Shown here in pieces: positions 11,571 through 24,267 of a stretch of DNA of 64,000 nt; within the stretch, counting starts at the first letter, position 1, and each line of letters begins with the position of its first letter. The translations under genes and the position numbers were made by a program. Source of the stretch: Manis javanica (lineage: Eukaryota; Chordata; Mammalia; Pholidota; Manidae); assembly GCF_040802235.1 (NCBI RefSeq), contig NC_133166.1:116140991-116204990 (forward strand), in the 5' to 3' direction. The notes under the pieces were generated by a model. That model made no database searches. It worked only from the letters and a program-made list of their open reading frames with translations, and had not been told where the DNA came from.

Positions 11571-12759
11571 CTCTCAGGAAGTGAAAATTTAAGTACAGCA
11601 CAAAGCAGACACACAGATCCGTTGACAAATACAGGTTTCCTTCAGAATCAAAAGTTGCAAATCAAAGCACTGAGACTGTTTTTTGCCTTCGAAACTGGTC
11701 AGGCCAAGGTTGGGGGGAAGCGCTGCTGCTGCCTCTCTGGGGAGGGCTGAGCCAGGGCGGCCTTTACGGGGGGTGCTTGGCCATCTAGTCAAAAGCCTTC
11801 CCACTGGTCACACCCTCTGGGCCAGTAATGTCACTGCTAAGAAATTAGATCAAGGAAATAATCCGATTCGTGCAAAACAAGGCCTTTGAAAACAGAGAAC
11901 AGCATCCTATTTCAACATGTCAGAAAAAAATACCAATCAGAAATCAGAACAGTATTTGGTTAAGAAGCAAGCCCATGCACATTGTTTCTGAAGCAGACTC
12001 AGGCCACCTCTGACCTCTGCGTAACAGTAAAGTGAGGAGATGGCTTGGCTGGCTTGCTTCCCAGCCCTTTTGGTTGGGCCTCTACTACAGACGCCTACAG
12101 CCAGCCCAGGTATGGCACGGTGGGAGGACTCTGAGAAGCCTCAGCTGTCCCCTCACCACAAGGGCCAGGCTGGTGAGCAGACTGAAGAGACACACAGGCC
12201 CCACCTCAGCAGCCCCTGAAGGAACTACTGTGTGCTGAACAGGACGATGTGCACACGACGGTCTTGAGGCAATGAAGAAATGGCAAATTCTGGTCTGTAT
12301 AGTAAGAAAGGTAAGGTAGAAAGCATGAGATATGTTTTATAAATAGTTCCAGTGGGTTGTGGACAGGAGAAAAGGGTGGTTCAGGGGTTGAGCATGGGGT
12401 TAGTGCAGGTCCCCAGAAGAGGATTCCATTTAGCCTTTATGGGTGCACGAACTCCCCAGGGACACAGAGACCGCCACACAGGGGCAGAGGTTCAGAACAC
12501 AAACCCTGCTAGTCCAACTCTTCTCCTAGAATGTGACCTTCTAGAACATGCCCATTTCATTCTCTACATTGAGTTTGCATAAATACATTGGCATTTTTAG
12601 TAAGACAGTGTGTTTAGGAGCATTTCATCTGTAAAGTCCACTGAACTGCACATTACCAGTTTGACAGCAGTAAGTAACCGCTAGGCACAGCAAATAAAAG
12701 AAAGTGCTCTGTGGTGGAGGTGGGCGTTATGACTAGTGTGGGGGCTGCCAGGAGGTGGG

Positions 12760-13250
12760 ACAGGAGATCCAGATACACATCAATAGGGACATGGCTAAAA
12801 TTACTATAACATGCACAAGATTAAATATTTTGGAGCATGAAAATAATTAGGTAGTTGCAGACAGACCAAGACCAGCCTAGCTGACCACAGTTTCTATATA
12901 TTACAAAACCCAATGAAACATACAGAAATGGGAGGACATACCTTATTCTTGCACAGGAAGACAAAGGCAGGAAGACAGCATAGAGATGTGAAAGTGGATG
13001 TGCAAAAATAACCAGAAAAATTCTGGAAAAGTAGAATGAAGTAGGGCTATCCTTATCATGTAACAAATTAAAACTGGAACTGGCACATTAATAGAAGATC
13101 AATGATGGACAGATATATGCATCAGTAAATGGTGTAGGGACAAGAGGCTGGCCATTCCTAAGTCATTCATTATACCAAAATTAAGTCCAGATACATCTAA
13201 GATTAAAATAAGAATAGAACCTTTAAAGAATTGGTACAAAACATAAGGTT
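12760..13250 (+). mobile_element. L1/HAL1-type fragments
   Basis: 12,760-13,060 resembles the 3' part of HAL1/L1 elements (ACATCAATAGGGACATGGCT, ATTTTGGAGCATGAAAATAA). 13,070-13,250 resembles L1 ORF2 (AGATCAATGATGGACAGATA, GGTGTAGGGACAAGAGGCTG, TAAGATTAAAATAAGAATAG). The boundaries are approximate. Confidence 0.55.
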
Positions 13251-14339
13251 TAGCACAAAATAACCTTGAGCTGGATTAGCCTTTCTGAACTACTCATAAA
13301 ATCCAGAACATATAAAAGAAAACATTGATAAGTATAAATATACTTATTTATATTAGAGAGAGACATCACTGTGTCTCCTACAGGGTTTGAGTGTTTAACA
13401 TGTGCAGGTATTACCTGTAAGTTAAATAAATTGGAAGAAAACAGCAGAGCCTTTGCCCTTGGGGTCAGCACAGAGCAGAGGCTGGGTCTTGCTTTGACAC
13501 ACAGGGAGCAGGTCACACAGCAGCCACATCGACAGACGAGTAAGGGGGTGCATCAATCCCTCAGAGGCTGAGACAGGTAAGCATAAGGCTGTGGGGGCAA
13601 ATCGGGGCTTTCAGTTCCCAACTTAACATTCCCTGTGACCCAGTGAGGCGAGAACAGCCGGAGTGGGTTCACACCTGTGCTCCTGGCATTGGTGGCCTCT
13701 TAGGGAGTGAGAGCTTGTGCTTCGATGGAAAGCACCCAAGGCTGTGCAAGCAGAAAGGCAGGGGCGAGCCGACCTGCCCCAGCGAACGCAGGCCTTCTCC
13801 ACGGAGGACTAGAAACACCTACAGGCAGAAGCCAGGTAAGATTTCAACAGACCAAACAAACAAGATAAATAATTAAATGCCACTTTTTGCAAATGTCACA
13901 GTTGCTTTCCTAGAATAGTTGCTTTAGATCTGCTTAGGAGAAACGCCAGGAAGTAGACTCTGAGTCTGGTTAGGTCCATTCTTGTTTTGTGCTAAATAAG
14001 TCAGACACCATCTTGTACTGAATTCCGGTATGGAAAGGCAGTTTTAGCAAGTAAACAGTTTTAGCTAGATTCCACCGCACGTCAGAGGGCCAGCATTATT
14101 CTACTTTGGCAGCAGAAACCCTCAATCCACCTCACAGGACTGAGAGCCCCAGACCCAGACAGCGCAGGGCGGGCAGAGACTTGGTGCTGCGGGGGGGTGG
14201 GAGGGGCTGCGGACACCTGCGGCTTTGCAAATAGGGAGCTCTCACTCCGCCTCCCAGCATTACTACCCTAAGGCGAGCATCAGCAGGCGGTAGGAAGCTC
14301 GCTGCACAAAGGCCAGAGAGCCCTACAGATGCCCTAAAG

Positions 14340-14660
14340 GCCTATCAATAAATAGGAAAATGGTTAAAATAATTACAAACACGTCAAGATGAAATATTAT
14401 GGAGCCAGGAAAATAATAAAGTAGTTACAAAACAGTCTGTCTTGTATGATTCCACATTAGAGCAGATAATAATAATAGGATAAATTTTAGTACTTCCTGG
14501 AGGGAAAATGTCTGAAGAAAATATAAATGAAGTTGTCATTAGTAGTTATCTGGGGAGAGGAATTACAGAGAACTTTTATTTTATACATTGTGTTCTGTAG
14601 TGTTTAAATTTTAAATACAAAAGTAGTAGCTTGTAAAAAGATGAAAATAAATTCTGCCAC
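14340..14660 (+). mobile_element. HAL1/L1-type 3' fragment
   Basis: Contains AATAAATAGGAAAATGGTTA, GAAATATTATGGAGCCAGGA and a T-rich end, TTTAAATTTTAAATACAA, the usual look of a decayed HAL1/L1 3' end. Within NEAT1, antisense. Confidence 0.5.
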
Positions 14661-15767
14661 AAACATACACCTCATAGTCCCATTACAACATCACAGAGTA
14701 TAGTAACATTAGCCATGAACTTACGTAAATCTGCAAATTGTAGGTCCCTTCAGAAGAGCTGCAGCAATGCAGAGAAGCAGACAACAAAGCCATGTGTGAC
14801 ATGGATGCAGAACATTTGGCATAAAAAAATTACATCTCAATAAAATGATAACTATTGTGTTTTTGATCCTGTGGCCCCTATCAGCACCAAACCTACACGT
14901 GTTAAACCCTCAGATGACAAGAACCCATTGTACCAATTCAAGTCTATGTGGGTCACTGAATACATGACAGATTAAAGGAGGGAACTGGCAGAAGTCAAAA
15001 GGCGCTATACAGAGCATCGGAAAGGATGTGGACAAAAAGATACTGTCATCGTCAGGTATGCAAATTTGTGCACCCACCCTGGAGAATGGAGCAGAATAGA
15101 GAGAGTCTGATCCACGTCCCATGACTCGGCACCTACCCCATGAAACACGCATGTCATACAAGGACGACATCACACAGTATTCTTTGAAACTTAAAGAGAT
15201 TGGAAAGAGTGCAAATATCCATCAGTGTCAGAACAGCTAAGTAACCCATGGCCAGTCCACGTGAAGGAACACTATGCTGATTAACCGAATGACGGTTCTG
15301 TTTCCAATATGAATCTCCCTATTGTTCGACAAAAAAGGCAAGTCAATAGTGACATACAGTGTACAGTAGTATTATATAGAAGTTAATGCTTCCCCATATA
15401 TGTAGAAAAGAGAAAGAAAAACAGGGCAACATCTTCTTTAGATGTGGATAAAGGAAAAGATCTGGCAGGAAGTTGTGCAAATGGGTAACACTGCTCACTG
15501 CTGCGGGGACAGGGTTTGGGGATTAGTGGTGCTGATTTTAGCCAAGTTTTAGCTCTGTGTAGAGAGCGAGCACCACCTGTCATTTACCTAATTACACTTA
15601 CCAGAAAAGACGCAATGGGAAAACTGATGAATTACCTGTAAGAGAGTCACACAGTGGACTCTACCCAGCAAGCAAACCAAATGCAGTACACACTGGCAAA
15701 GAATGAATCTTAACATCATATTAAATGAGAAAAACCCCAGAAGCTTATTTAAAACATAAGGGCTTTT

Positions 15768-15971
15768 AAAGGGAGCATTACGATTAGCATGTATAATGTT
15801 GGGGGAGGGCTGTGCAACAGAGAAGACAAGTAGTGACTCTACAGCATCTTACTAGGCTGATGGGCAGTGACTGTAATGGGGTGTGGGGGGGGACTTTGTG
15901 ATGGGGGGAGCCTAGTAAACATAATATTGCTCATGTAATTGTAGATTAATGATACAAAAAAAAAACCCCAA
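15768..15971 (+). mobile_element. Young 5'-truncated L1 3' UTR insertion in NEAT1
   Basis: A 204-bp insert with a G-rich polypurine stretch (about 15,880-15,910), typical of L1 3' UTRs, and an A-rich tail. It is flanked by a perfect 17-bp target-site duplication, AAAACATAAGGGCTTTT, at 15,751-15,767 and 15,972-15,988. The intact duplication marks it as one of the youngest elements in the window. It is antisense to NEAT1. The family assignment is inferred from the tail, since no ORF2 is left. Confidence 0.8.
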
Positions 15972-17559
15972 AAAACATAAGGGCTTTTCTGAAGGCTTTA
16001 GAAGGTAGAAATGGAAAGAGCAGGGGTTCCAAGCCCTGCCTCAAAACTGTTTACTTATTTATTCTCTGCTTATAATTCTTGGGTAAATGGTCAGAGTGAA
16101 GGTAGAACAAAGAAGGTGCCAAGTAAATGAGACACAGGCCACCTAAGACAGATGAAACGACACTTCCTGCCCGAGAAATGGGGGAACCGAATGCAGCACA
16201 TTATTGTTTGGTGATTTTGGTTTAATAATTTTAAATCTTTTAACTCACCCATGAAGAGTAAGAAAAGAAACAGTTTTATTTACTATTCATTTTTTTCCCT
16301 CCTGTGGATGAAGTAACTGAAGCCTAGAGAACTGAACTAGTGCTACTGAACTGTTCAAATTATTTTTGCATTAACAGTACATGTTGAGTATCTTTTTCCA
16401 CATTAAAAACTTTCTGAATTATGGTTTCCTTACACTGTTTAACAATGTTTGCTGTTTAAAAAAACAAACTGAATTCAAACCATGGTGGTTTCTCAGCAGC
16501 CCTTACGTGTACATTTAGCACTAACTCTGGGTGTTGTGCCTCTTGTGAGACGGAGCTTCAGTTTGTTACCTTCATAGACTCATTTAACGAAACCATTCAA
16601 TAAACCAAATCTGCTTTTGTTGGAAAAAAACAACCACCACTATAATGCCTTTTCCATAAAGGTTAAAAACAACTGAAATGAAAATAGATACTTTGAAAAC
16701 ACATTTAGGTAAGGTTTTTTGAAAATAATATAAACTTAGATTTCAGGATGATAATTACCTTGGACTCAGGTAGGCAGGGGGATGGGAGGGTGAGACGACC
16801 ACGTAGGTAAAGGAAGGGCCTGTCTAAAGCCCCAGTTTTCATAATAAATAGAAGATTCAGAAATGTTTACCACATTATTAGAGACATCAAGGAAGAAAGT
16901 AAAAGAAAATGTCCTGACCCAAATATCACCCCAGCTCTGAGGAGGTTCCAAAGAGGAGGGAATATTTTTGCTTTAAGGAGTATCATAGCTTCTACTTACT
17001 AGATTTTAAAACATAATAAACAGTAATATTCATTAAAATTTGATGTATTTGATCAGAAACAACAAAACCCAGAGGCTAAAAAGCAGATTCAGGCAGATAA
17101 TAAGCTAATATCAACAGTTGTGGAGCAAAAGAGCAAAGACAGCATTTACTTAATAGAAGTTTGACGTTTCGGCTTTCTCAGTGTAAACAGTTAACTTAGA
17201 TCCACTCCTAGGCTGGATTCATAATCCCTTAAGTGGTGAAAACTATGTGAGCACATGCAGGCTTGGCCACTGAAGAAAAGGTGATGAGAAACAGAACAAC
17301 AGACTTCTTAGTTATTATTAGATTGTTGGGCTGATCTCTTAAAAGTCCTTGGGGATACTTTTTGTGCCAACAATTACAGGGAAAATGAGAATAAGTTAGA
17401 CAATTATAACTGACAAAAACTTACCTTCTCAACTCTACAGAGAATTCACGATTATACAAATCAATATGGAAATTTCATATGGTAAGTGGCCAAAGAGGAA
17501 AAGTACAGATGGTCAATCAAGTAGTACAACAGCCACACTAGCTATTAATTACAGACACA

Positions 17560-18670
17560 GAAATTAAGACTTCTAAACATATTTCATAACACTGGATTTG
17601 GCAATGATTTCTTGGCCGTGGGCACCAAAAGCACAGGCAACAAAAGTAAAAATAGGTAAACTGTATTACTTGAAAATTTAAAACTTCTGGGCATCAAAGG
17701 ACACAATCAATTGAGTGAAAAGGCACCATACGACGAAATGGGAGAAAACATTGGTAAATCATATGTCTGATAAAGGATTGATACCCGGACTATATTAAGA
17801 CGCCTTACAAATCAACAACAAAAGACCAAATAGCTCAGTTTAAAATATGGGCAAAGGTCTTGAGAAAACATTTCTCCAAAGAAGATATACAAGTGGCCAA
17901 TAGCACAGGAAAAGATGCTCAACATCACTAATTACCAAAGAAATGCAAACCAAAACCACAATAAAATCACCTCACACCCATGAGGGTGGCTACTCAAAAT
18001 AACAGAAAATCACAAGTGTTGGTAAAGATGTGGAAAATTGGAATCCTTGCAATCCTTGAATGTAATGGTGCAGCTGCTCTGGAAAACAGTATGGCATTCC
18101 CCTAAAATTAAAAATAGAAATAGCGTATGAACCAGCAATACTGCTTCTGGATACACAGCCAGGAGAACTGAAAGCAGGGTCCCAAAGAGGGATTCATACA
18201 CTCATGTGCACAGCAGCATTTTCACAATAACCAACAGGTGGGAGCAATGCAAGCATTCGACGGATGAACAAATGAAATACGGTATATACATACAATGGAG
18301 TGTTATGCAGCTCTTTTAAAAAGGAAGAAAATTTTGATGCATGCTGTAACATACAGGAACCTTGAGGATATTATGCTAAGTAAAATAAGCCAGTCACAAA
18401 AAGACAAATACTGTATGATTCCACTCAGTATGTGTGAGGTAGCTACTCATAGAGACAAAGTAAAAAGGCTATTGCCAGGGGCTGGGGGAGGGGAGGGCAG
18501 AAGGAATGGAGAGTTTAATGGGCACAGAGTTTCAGTTTTGCAAGATGAAAAAGTTCTAGAGATTGGTTGCACAACAATGTGAATATACTTAACACTACTA
18601 AATTGTACACTTAAAATGGTAAAGGTGGCAAATTTTGTGTATTTTACCACAAATTTTTTAAAAAGTTGTA
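17560..18670 (+). mobile_element. L1 3' end (ORF2 C-terminal region and 3' UTR)
   Basis: Reads as the decayed end of L1 ORF2, with recognisable stretches such as GGGCAAAGGTCTTGA, CAAAGAAATGCAAACCAAAACC and GCTCTGGAAAACAGTATGGC. It continues through TACAATGGAGTGTTATGCAG and CTAAGTAAAATAAGCCAGTC to a 3' UTR that ends in TTTTACCACAAATTTTTT. It has many frameshifts. It lies within NEAT1, antisense to it. Confidence 0.88.
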
Positions 18671-19699
18671 AAGAGTAAATAAAATTGAAAAAGCCTGATA
18701 TCAGTAATGATGTAGGGAAATGGATATATGCACAAGAGGAAGTGCAAGCTGTCTGGAGAGTTTCTGAGTCTGTGACAGGAGTTACAAAACCATGCGTGGT
18801 TACTGACTGGGCACTGCCACTCTGGGAAACAGACATGTACCCCAGGTTCACAGAGCTGCACACAGCAGCACAACCTAAAGTGGAACACTGCTTACAACTT
18901 AGGAGCCTAAGCAAGCAGCCCGTGGGATAAATAACACAGTCATTCATTCATGATATTTTTTTTTGAGGTCATGGACCCTTCAACAAACTTATTCTCTCCA
19001 CAGAAAATATACATAGAGTTTGGAGCACTCACCTCTGGAAGGCCATCCATGGAATTCGTGAGGGAGAACTACAACCCTGAGGAAAAGCCACTTCCAATGT
19101 GTTTGTGGACTGTGCTGATATAGGGGAATGCGAATGGAAACTAACTAAATGTAAAACCAGAATAGACACACTGATTATCACTATATGCAGGGCCCAGAGC
19201 AAGGCTGGCGGGCATAGAGGGAGGGGAGGAGGAACCCGGAGAAAGGGGCTAGATCTGAGGCTGGACAATGAAGGAGAGGAAGGAATCACCTTGTGAACAC
19301 ACAGTGAAGAGCACCTGGGTGTCAAATACATATTCATTTACCCATATTTCACAGATGAGGTTTGGCAAGGTCATATAACTTGCTCCCAGCCATAAAGCTG
19401 CCAACTGCCCAAGTCAGGAGTAGAACCCAGATGCATCCTTCTGCACAAGCTTTTGATCCCCCCAACGTGCCGGGGTTGCCATAGGTCAAAACGGTTAGGA
19501 TGGGGGAATGGGGAGTCATGGAAGAGCAAAACCCAACCCTATTAGAAGACAATACCTGCCTATCTCCAGATCTTCAATGAGCTGCCCCGCTGTGACAGCT
19601 CTCACGGCTCCCTGCCACTCCATCATCCGGCCGCAGGCAGGCAGTCACCAGGAAGGAGCAAGCCCTGGGGGTTCTGAAGGCGTGAGCACCCACCCAGAG

Positions 19700-20470
19700 A
19701 CTGCAGTGAAGTCCAGGTGGATTACAGGTTTAAGTGTAAAAAATGTAACCATGTAAGTGCCACAAGAAAATATAGAATAATATATACTTTTGGGCTGGAG
19801 AGATCTAAAGTGAAACACCACATACAGAAAAGCCATAGTTGCAACCTCAGAAAAACCAACTTTTGGTTTTCAACTTTTGGTTGAAACCCAACAAACAAAA
19901 TGAAAAGGTGATCTATAAAGTGGAAAAAAATACTTGCATCAAATATAAAGGATTAATATCCTTAATATGTAAGTGCTCTTAAAAAACCACCAACAGAAAA
20001 ATGAGCAATTAAGAAGTGCAAAGTCACACATGCATGCACTCATACACACACAAACTGCAAATGGCCAATAAACACATAGATGTTCAGTCTCTCACTAGCA
20101 GCAAAGTAGTGCTCACACCCACAGTAGCCTGCATCTCCCCAGAAGACAATGTGGCATTATGAACCTGAGTCTAAAGAAGTTTGACACAGGCATTTCATGT
20201 GTAGGAGTGTATTCATGTATCATAAATAATATCAGATGTGATAAAGCCTGAGAAGGTCATCACAGCATTACTTAAGAGAAAAATACAACTGGAAAATAAT
20301 GTCTTCTAAATGAGATTGTTTGAACTGATACAGCCATACGACAAAACAAGGTCACCACCACAAAAGATGCTTCAAATGACAGGAAAAGATGTTCACTATA
20401 TAGGAAGTGAAAAGAGTTGCAAAACATTTTATAATATAATCCCATTTCTGTTAAAAAAAACCTTATTTTC
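19700..20470 (+). mobile_element. L1 ORF2 fragment
   Basis: Decayed ORF2 text (GTCCAGGTGGATTACAGGTT, TAAGTGCCACAAGAAAATAT, AATGGCCAATAAACACATAG), followed by a 3' portion near 20,310-20,460. Within NEAT1, antisense. Confidence 0.6.
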
Positions 20471-22721
20471 CTGTTCATAGAGGAAACTGTAGAAGTAAGT
20501 ATGCCAATAATAATGAATGCACGATTGTTTTTTCCATTTTCTTATTTGTAAATCTTACAATAAACCCTTTTTTCCACATGAGAACTCCATTAAGAGCTAT
20601 TTAAAAGAAAGGTACCAAAGGCGGTGCACAGCTGAGGTGCCTGGAGAGTGGGGCGGCCAGTGGGCAGCAGGCACTGTCCCACTCAGCAAGCCAGATGTAG
20701 TGGAGGCACCCCCACCCTCAGTGAGGCCAAGGCCACCCTCCCAGGGATGCACATCGTCACATTTTTGTCATTTTTGGTTATTTTGCTATCTTCCTCCTGC
20801 CACTTCCAGTCTGCATCAGTATTTTTTTTGTGTTAAATATGAACATTTAAAACATGCCACAAATACCTTTAAATATTTTTGGTATTTCCTTTGATAACTA
20901 GTACTGCCCAAGGTCAGATTCCTCCAGAACTTAAGTACACACAGAGAGGACAGCTGGGCATAAAAGGTCCTAGGCGTCCCGTATGTCCATGGTCAGTAGA
21001 GAAACCAAGGGTGGCGGACAGGGTGCAGCATTACTTTCCATTTGCTCCAGATCACCATTCTCTACCTAATTGCTTCAAGCCCACTCCATGAATTTCCCTG
21101 CATCACCCACTGCCACCTGGAATTCAGAGGAAGGCGGACTTCACGTCTATGCATGAGATGCAAACTGATGAGCAACGATCAGCACGGCTGTCAACACCTG
21201 CCACACATCCCACCCAACCTGAGGATAAAGAACAGGTAAAGCTCCGGAGTCCAAAGGATCTCAGGAGCCCATAGATTGGGTGGAGGCCAGGGGGCCGTGA
21301 GTGCAGCTTTTAGGACCTGCTCTCAGGCTCTGTATCAACAAAACCCACTCCATCCCTTCCAATGCTGAACATTTATACCACTGTGGAAAAATTATCAGTT
21401 TGCTATAGTTGCTAGGAAACAATACCATTTACACAGAGGCATTTATAGCAATTACCTCAAGGATGGAATCAAGTTTTATAATAATGGTATAAAAAAAACA
21501 GAAAAATGAGTTCTGAAGAGAGGGGAGGGCAGACAGAGAGGGGCTGGGGTAAAAAATAAAAAGCAAAGAAAAGGGCTAAGTTAGGAAAGGAGACCTGGGT
21601 TGTTCTGGGGGACCAAGGAACAGGGTAGCGTGCAGGAAGGATCCTCAGGCCTGCACACAGTGGTGCCCACTCTTGGCAGAGCCATGCACTCCGGACAGGC
21701 AGCTTGCTGGCCGGCTCAGAGACTCCCTCTTCCCCGCAGCTAACTCGTTTCCCAGTAGCAAACCCATGAAGAGTTCACAAGGACCCACAAGGCAAACTGG
21801 ACCAGACCGAGGAGGGCAGCCGGGAGGGGCCCCTCCCCACTGCTCTTGGGATTCTCCGGACCCTGCTCTCCCACCCTCACGGGCTCTCGCCTATGCCACC
21901 TGTTACCCTCCCTTCCCAGGTAAGCTCCCCTTTCCACAGCCTTTGACCAGAAGCCTTGGCAGAGGCTGGCAGTGGTTTCTATTCTGACTCCAAAGTTTAT
22001 CTCCTGTGAGGCAAAACCTTAGGAGCCAAGAGTAAATGCGCCACAGCAATACAATCATTAGCAACCAGGGTGAAGAGCTGCTGCCACTTCCCCACCCGGG
22101 ACGCAGACCCAGTTTGGAGGGCACATTCCGCATTCCCAGCGCTCCTCCTCCCGCCCCCTACAGAGCCTTGGCCTGCTTAGCACAGCACTTCCATGTACCA
22201 TGTAACTGGACCTCACAAGAAAAACATTTAAGCCAAAGTCACTCTTTGTGAGAACTGTGCTCAGACCCAAATCCCAGAGACACTCTAGCTCCCACCAAAG
22301 AGAAAATGACACATTTTATTTAGACTGTTTACCCTAAGCAAACAAAAATAGGTCCCCTTTTTGACAATACCATTTGGCAATCTACCCAGGTGAAGTTCCA
22401 GGATATTACAAAGTACTCCCTGACCTTCAGTGTCCTCCACAGGCTGGGTGGTTTGGCCTCACCCATCACACACTTGGAACAGTGAGCGGAGCCTCCTCCC
22501 CACCCACCAGGCTACAGCCCATTCAGGACCCACCAGTCCCATTTGAGATTTCCATGCTTCCCTGAATGACTTCCATCATTTGGAGCTACTGAAAAGTGAA
22601 ACTATACATAAATCTATGATATGAAGATACATCCAACCCTCATTATGGGGGTAACCGGATTTACAGAAAGTAAAAAAACATAACATTGCAATACAATTCC
22701 AATGAGTTTAGAACTCAAACC

Positions 22722-22727
22722 TTTATT
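22722..22727 (-). terminator. Poly(A) signal AATAAA of NEAT1_1
   Basis: The minus strand reads GTACAAATAAAGGTTTG. The hexamer lies about 3.64 kb from the start site, the expected position for the short isoform. Confidence 0.82.
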
Positions 22728-22766
22728 TGTACTGTAAAGGGGAAGAAAAACTGATTAGTAATCAGG

Positions 22767-22830
22767 TACATGACTTAACAGGATTATTTACCATACAGAG
22801 CAACATACAAGCACTTTACCTCCTTTTACA
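22767..22830 (-). promoter_or_regulatory. UGUA cluster (CFIm-type) upstream of the NEAT1_1 poly(A) signal
   Basis: Four UGUA motifs on the minus strand (22,827-22,830; 22,806-22,809; 22,794-22,797; 22,767-22,770) lie 40-110 nt upstream of AATAAA. CFIm (CPSF6/NUDT21) binding to such motifs promotes the short isoform in human cells. A cluster at this exact position supports both the isoform end and conservation of the switch. Confidence 0.7.
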
Positions 22831-23195
22831 GTTGCAATGTCTCAAACAGCACACCCAGAACGTATTTCCCCGCATAGGTAAGACTGATGCTCTTTAAATT
22901 AATGACAGTAACTATTCCACATGCAACTGGTCATTAACTGAACTGTCATGCCAACATTTTTAAACATGAAAAAAGAATCCGGAAAAACCGTAAGAGCAGG
23001 GAGTATTAGGGATTTAAAATTTTTAAATGAAATGTAAGGGGAGCAGCATGTAAAAAAGCCATTGGTATTACTTTATCTAGCAATTCAACAGATGCACAAG
23101 TAGGGTCATAGAGGATAATTTTCTCCGAATTTTTACAAACAGACCACATGTGGTAAAGTTCCCTCCCAACCAGTCACCCCTTTTGCTCATTCCTG

Positions 23196-23481
23196 AAACT
23201 GATTTTGGTGGGGTTACCCCCTAGTACTGGGTCATTAAAAGCACAAACATTAAAACTAAAGATGTAACATATTATTAACTCCAACCTTAAGCAAGGGTAC
23301 ATGGATTGTTTGCTACCAGATATTAATTTTATAGTGACCACAAAAAGGTCATTCCATTCTTGTTACAAAGACTCTGAAAAGAAGTAAGAGCTTTTGCTGT
23401 TAATGACCACAGTGGCGTGGCATGAAGTAACATACAAAATTCCTTTAGAAATCATTGCATTTTCACTTTGCTCAGAATTCT
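23196..23481. repeat. Direct repeat, copy 1, inside NEAT1_1
   Basis: 286 bp nearly identical to 23,983-24,267 (offset 787, then 786). The only differences I found lie in one spot (GAAGTAAGAG here, GAGGAAGAG in the other copy): one substitution and one base of length. It is unique-looking AT-rich sequence, not a recognised transposon. It begins at AAACTGATTTTGG and ends at CAGAATTCT. Confidence 0.93.
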
Positions 23482-23982
23482 GTCACAAAATCTCTGCAAA
23501 CAAATGTTCCAAACCTATTAAGAGTACATCTCAAGTACACACCATCTCATCTTACATACTTTTAATAAAAGCCCACAATTTGGGCATTTAGTCTTCTAAG
23601 ACTCACTGCTCCTGAATATTGCATGCCTTCACAGCTTCAGATGAACCATCTAAGAAGCTTGCAAAGCAGCGAAGGATGTTATCTGCTGATGGAAGTTTCT
23701 GACAGCCAACTTTCAAGTGACTGATACTCAGGTTTTCATTAAATACCTTTTCAGTTTCCCCACCTTGCAACAAAGCAAAACAATTTTGCTTTGTTACCTT
23801 CACTTTAGAGTTCTAAGCACCATTAGAAAGTTTCCAAGCAGCTTTTGTGCTTCCAATGACAACTTAACCAGCGTTACAGTATCACTAGGTACTAACTAGT
23901 AATTTTCTTCACCCATGAGTCTACAACATTCCCCAGAGCTCTACTACTGGTCTTTTTCACAAAGAATTCCCTTCAAACCCAC

Positions 23983-24267
23983 AAACTGATTTTGGTGGGG
24001 TTACCCCCTAGTACTGGGTCATTAAAAGCACAAACATTAAAACTAAAGATGTAACATATTATTAACTCCAACCTTAAGCAAGGGTACATGGATTGTTTGC
24101 TACCAGATATTAATTTTATAGTGACCACAAAAAGGTCATTCCATTCTTGTTACAAAGACTCTGAAAAGAGGAAGAGCTTTTGCTGTTAATGACCACAGTG
24201 GCGTGGCATGAAGTAACATACAAAATTCCTTTAGAAATCATTGCATTTTCACTTTGCTCAGAATTCT
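23983..24267. repeat. Direct repeat, copy 2, inside NEAT1_1
   Basis: 285 bp, the partner of 23,196-23,481, separated by about 500 bp of sequence present once. After the shared CAGAATTCT the two copies diverge at once. It is either a young local duplication of NEAT1 or an assembly artefact such as a retained second haplotype or a misjoined gap. Confidence 0.93.

Noticed and set aside
18447-18947. 166-codon ORF on the minus strand
   Set aside because: Antisense of an L1 3' end inside NEAT1.
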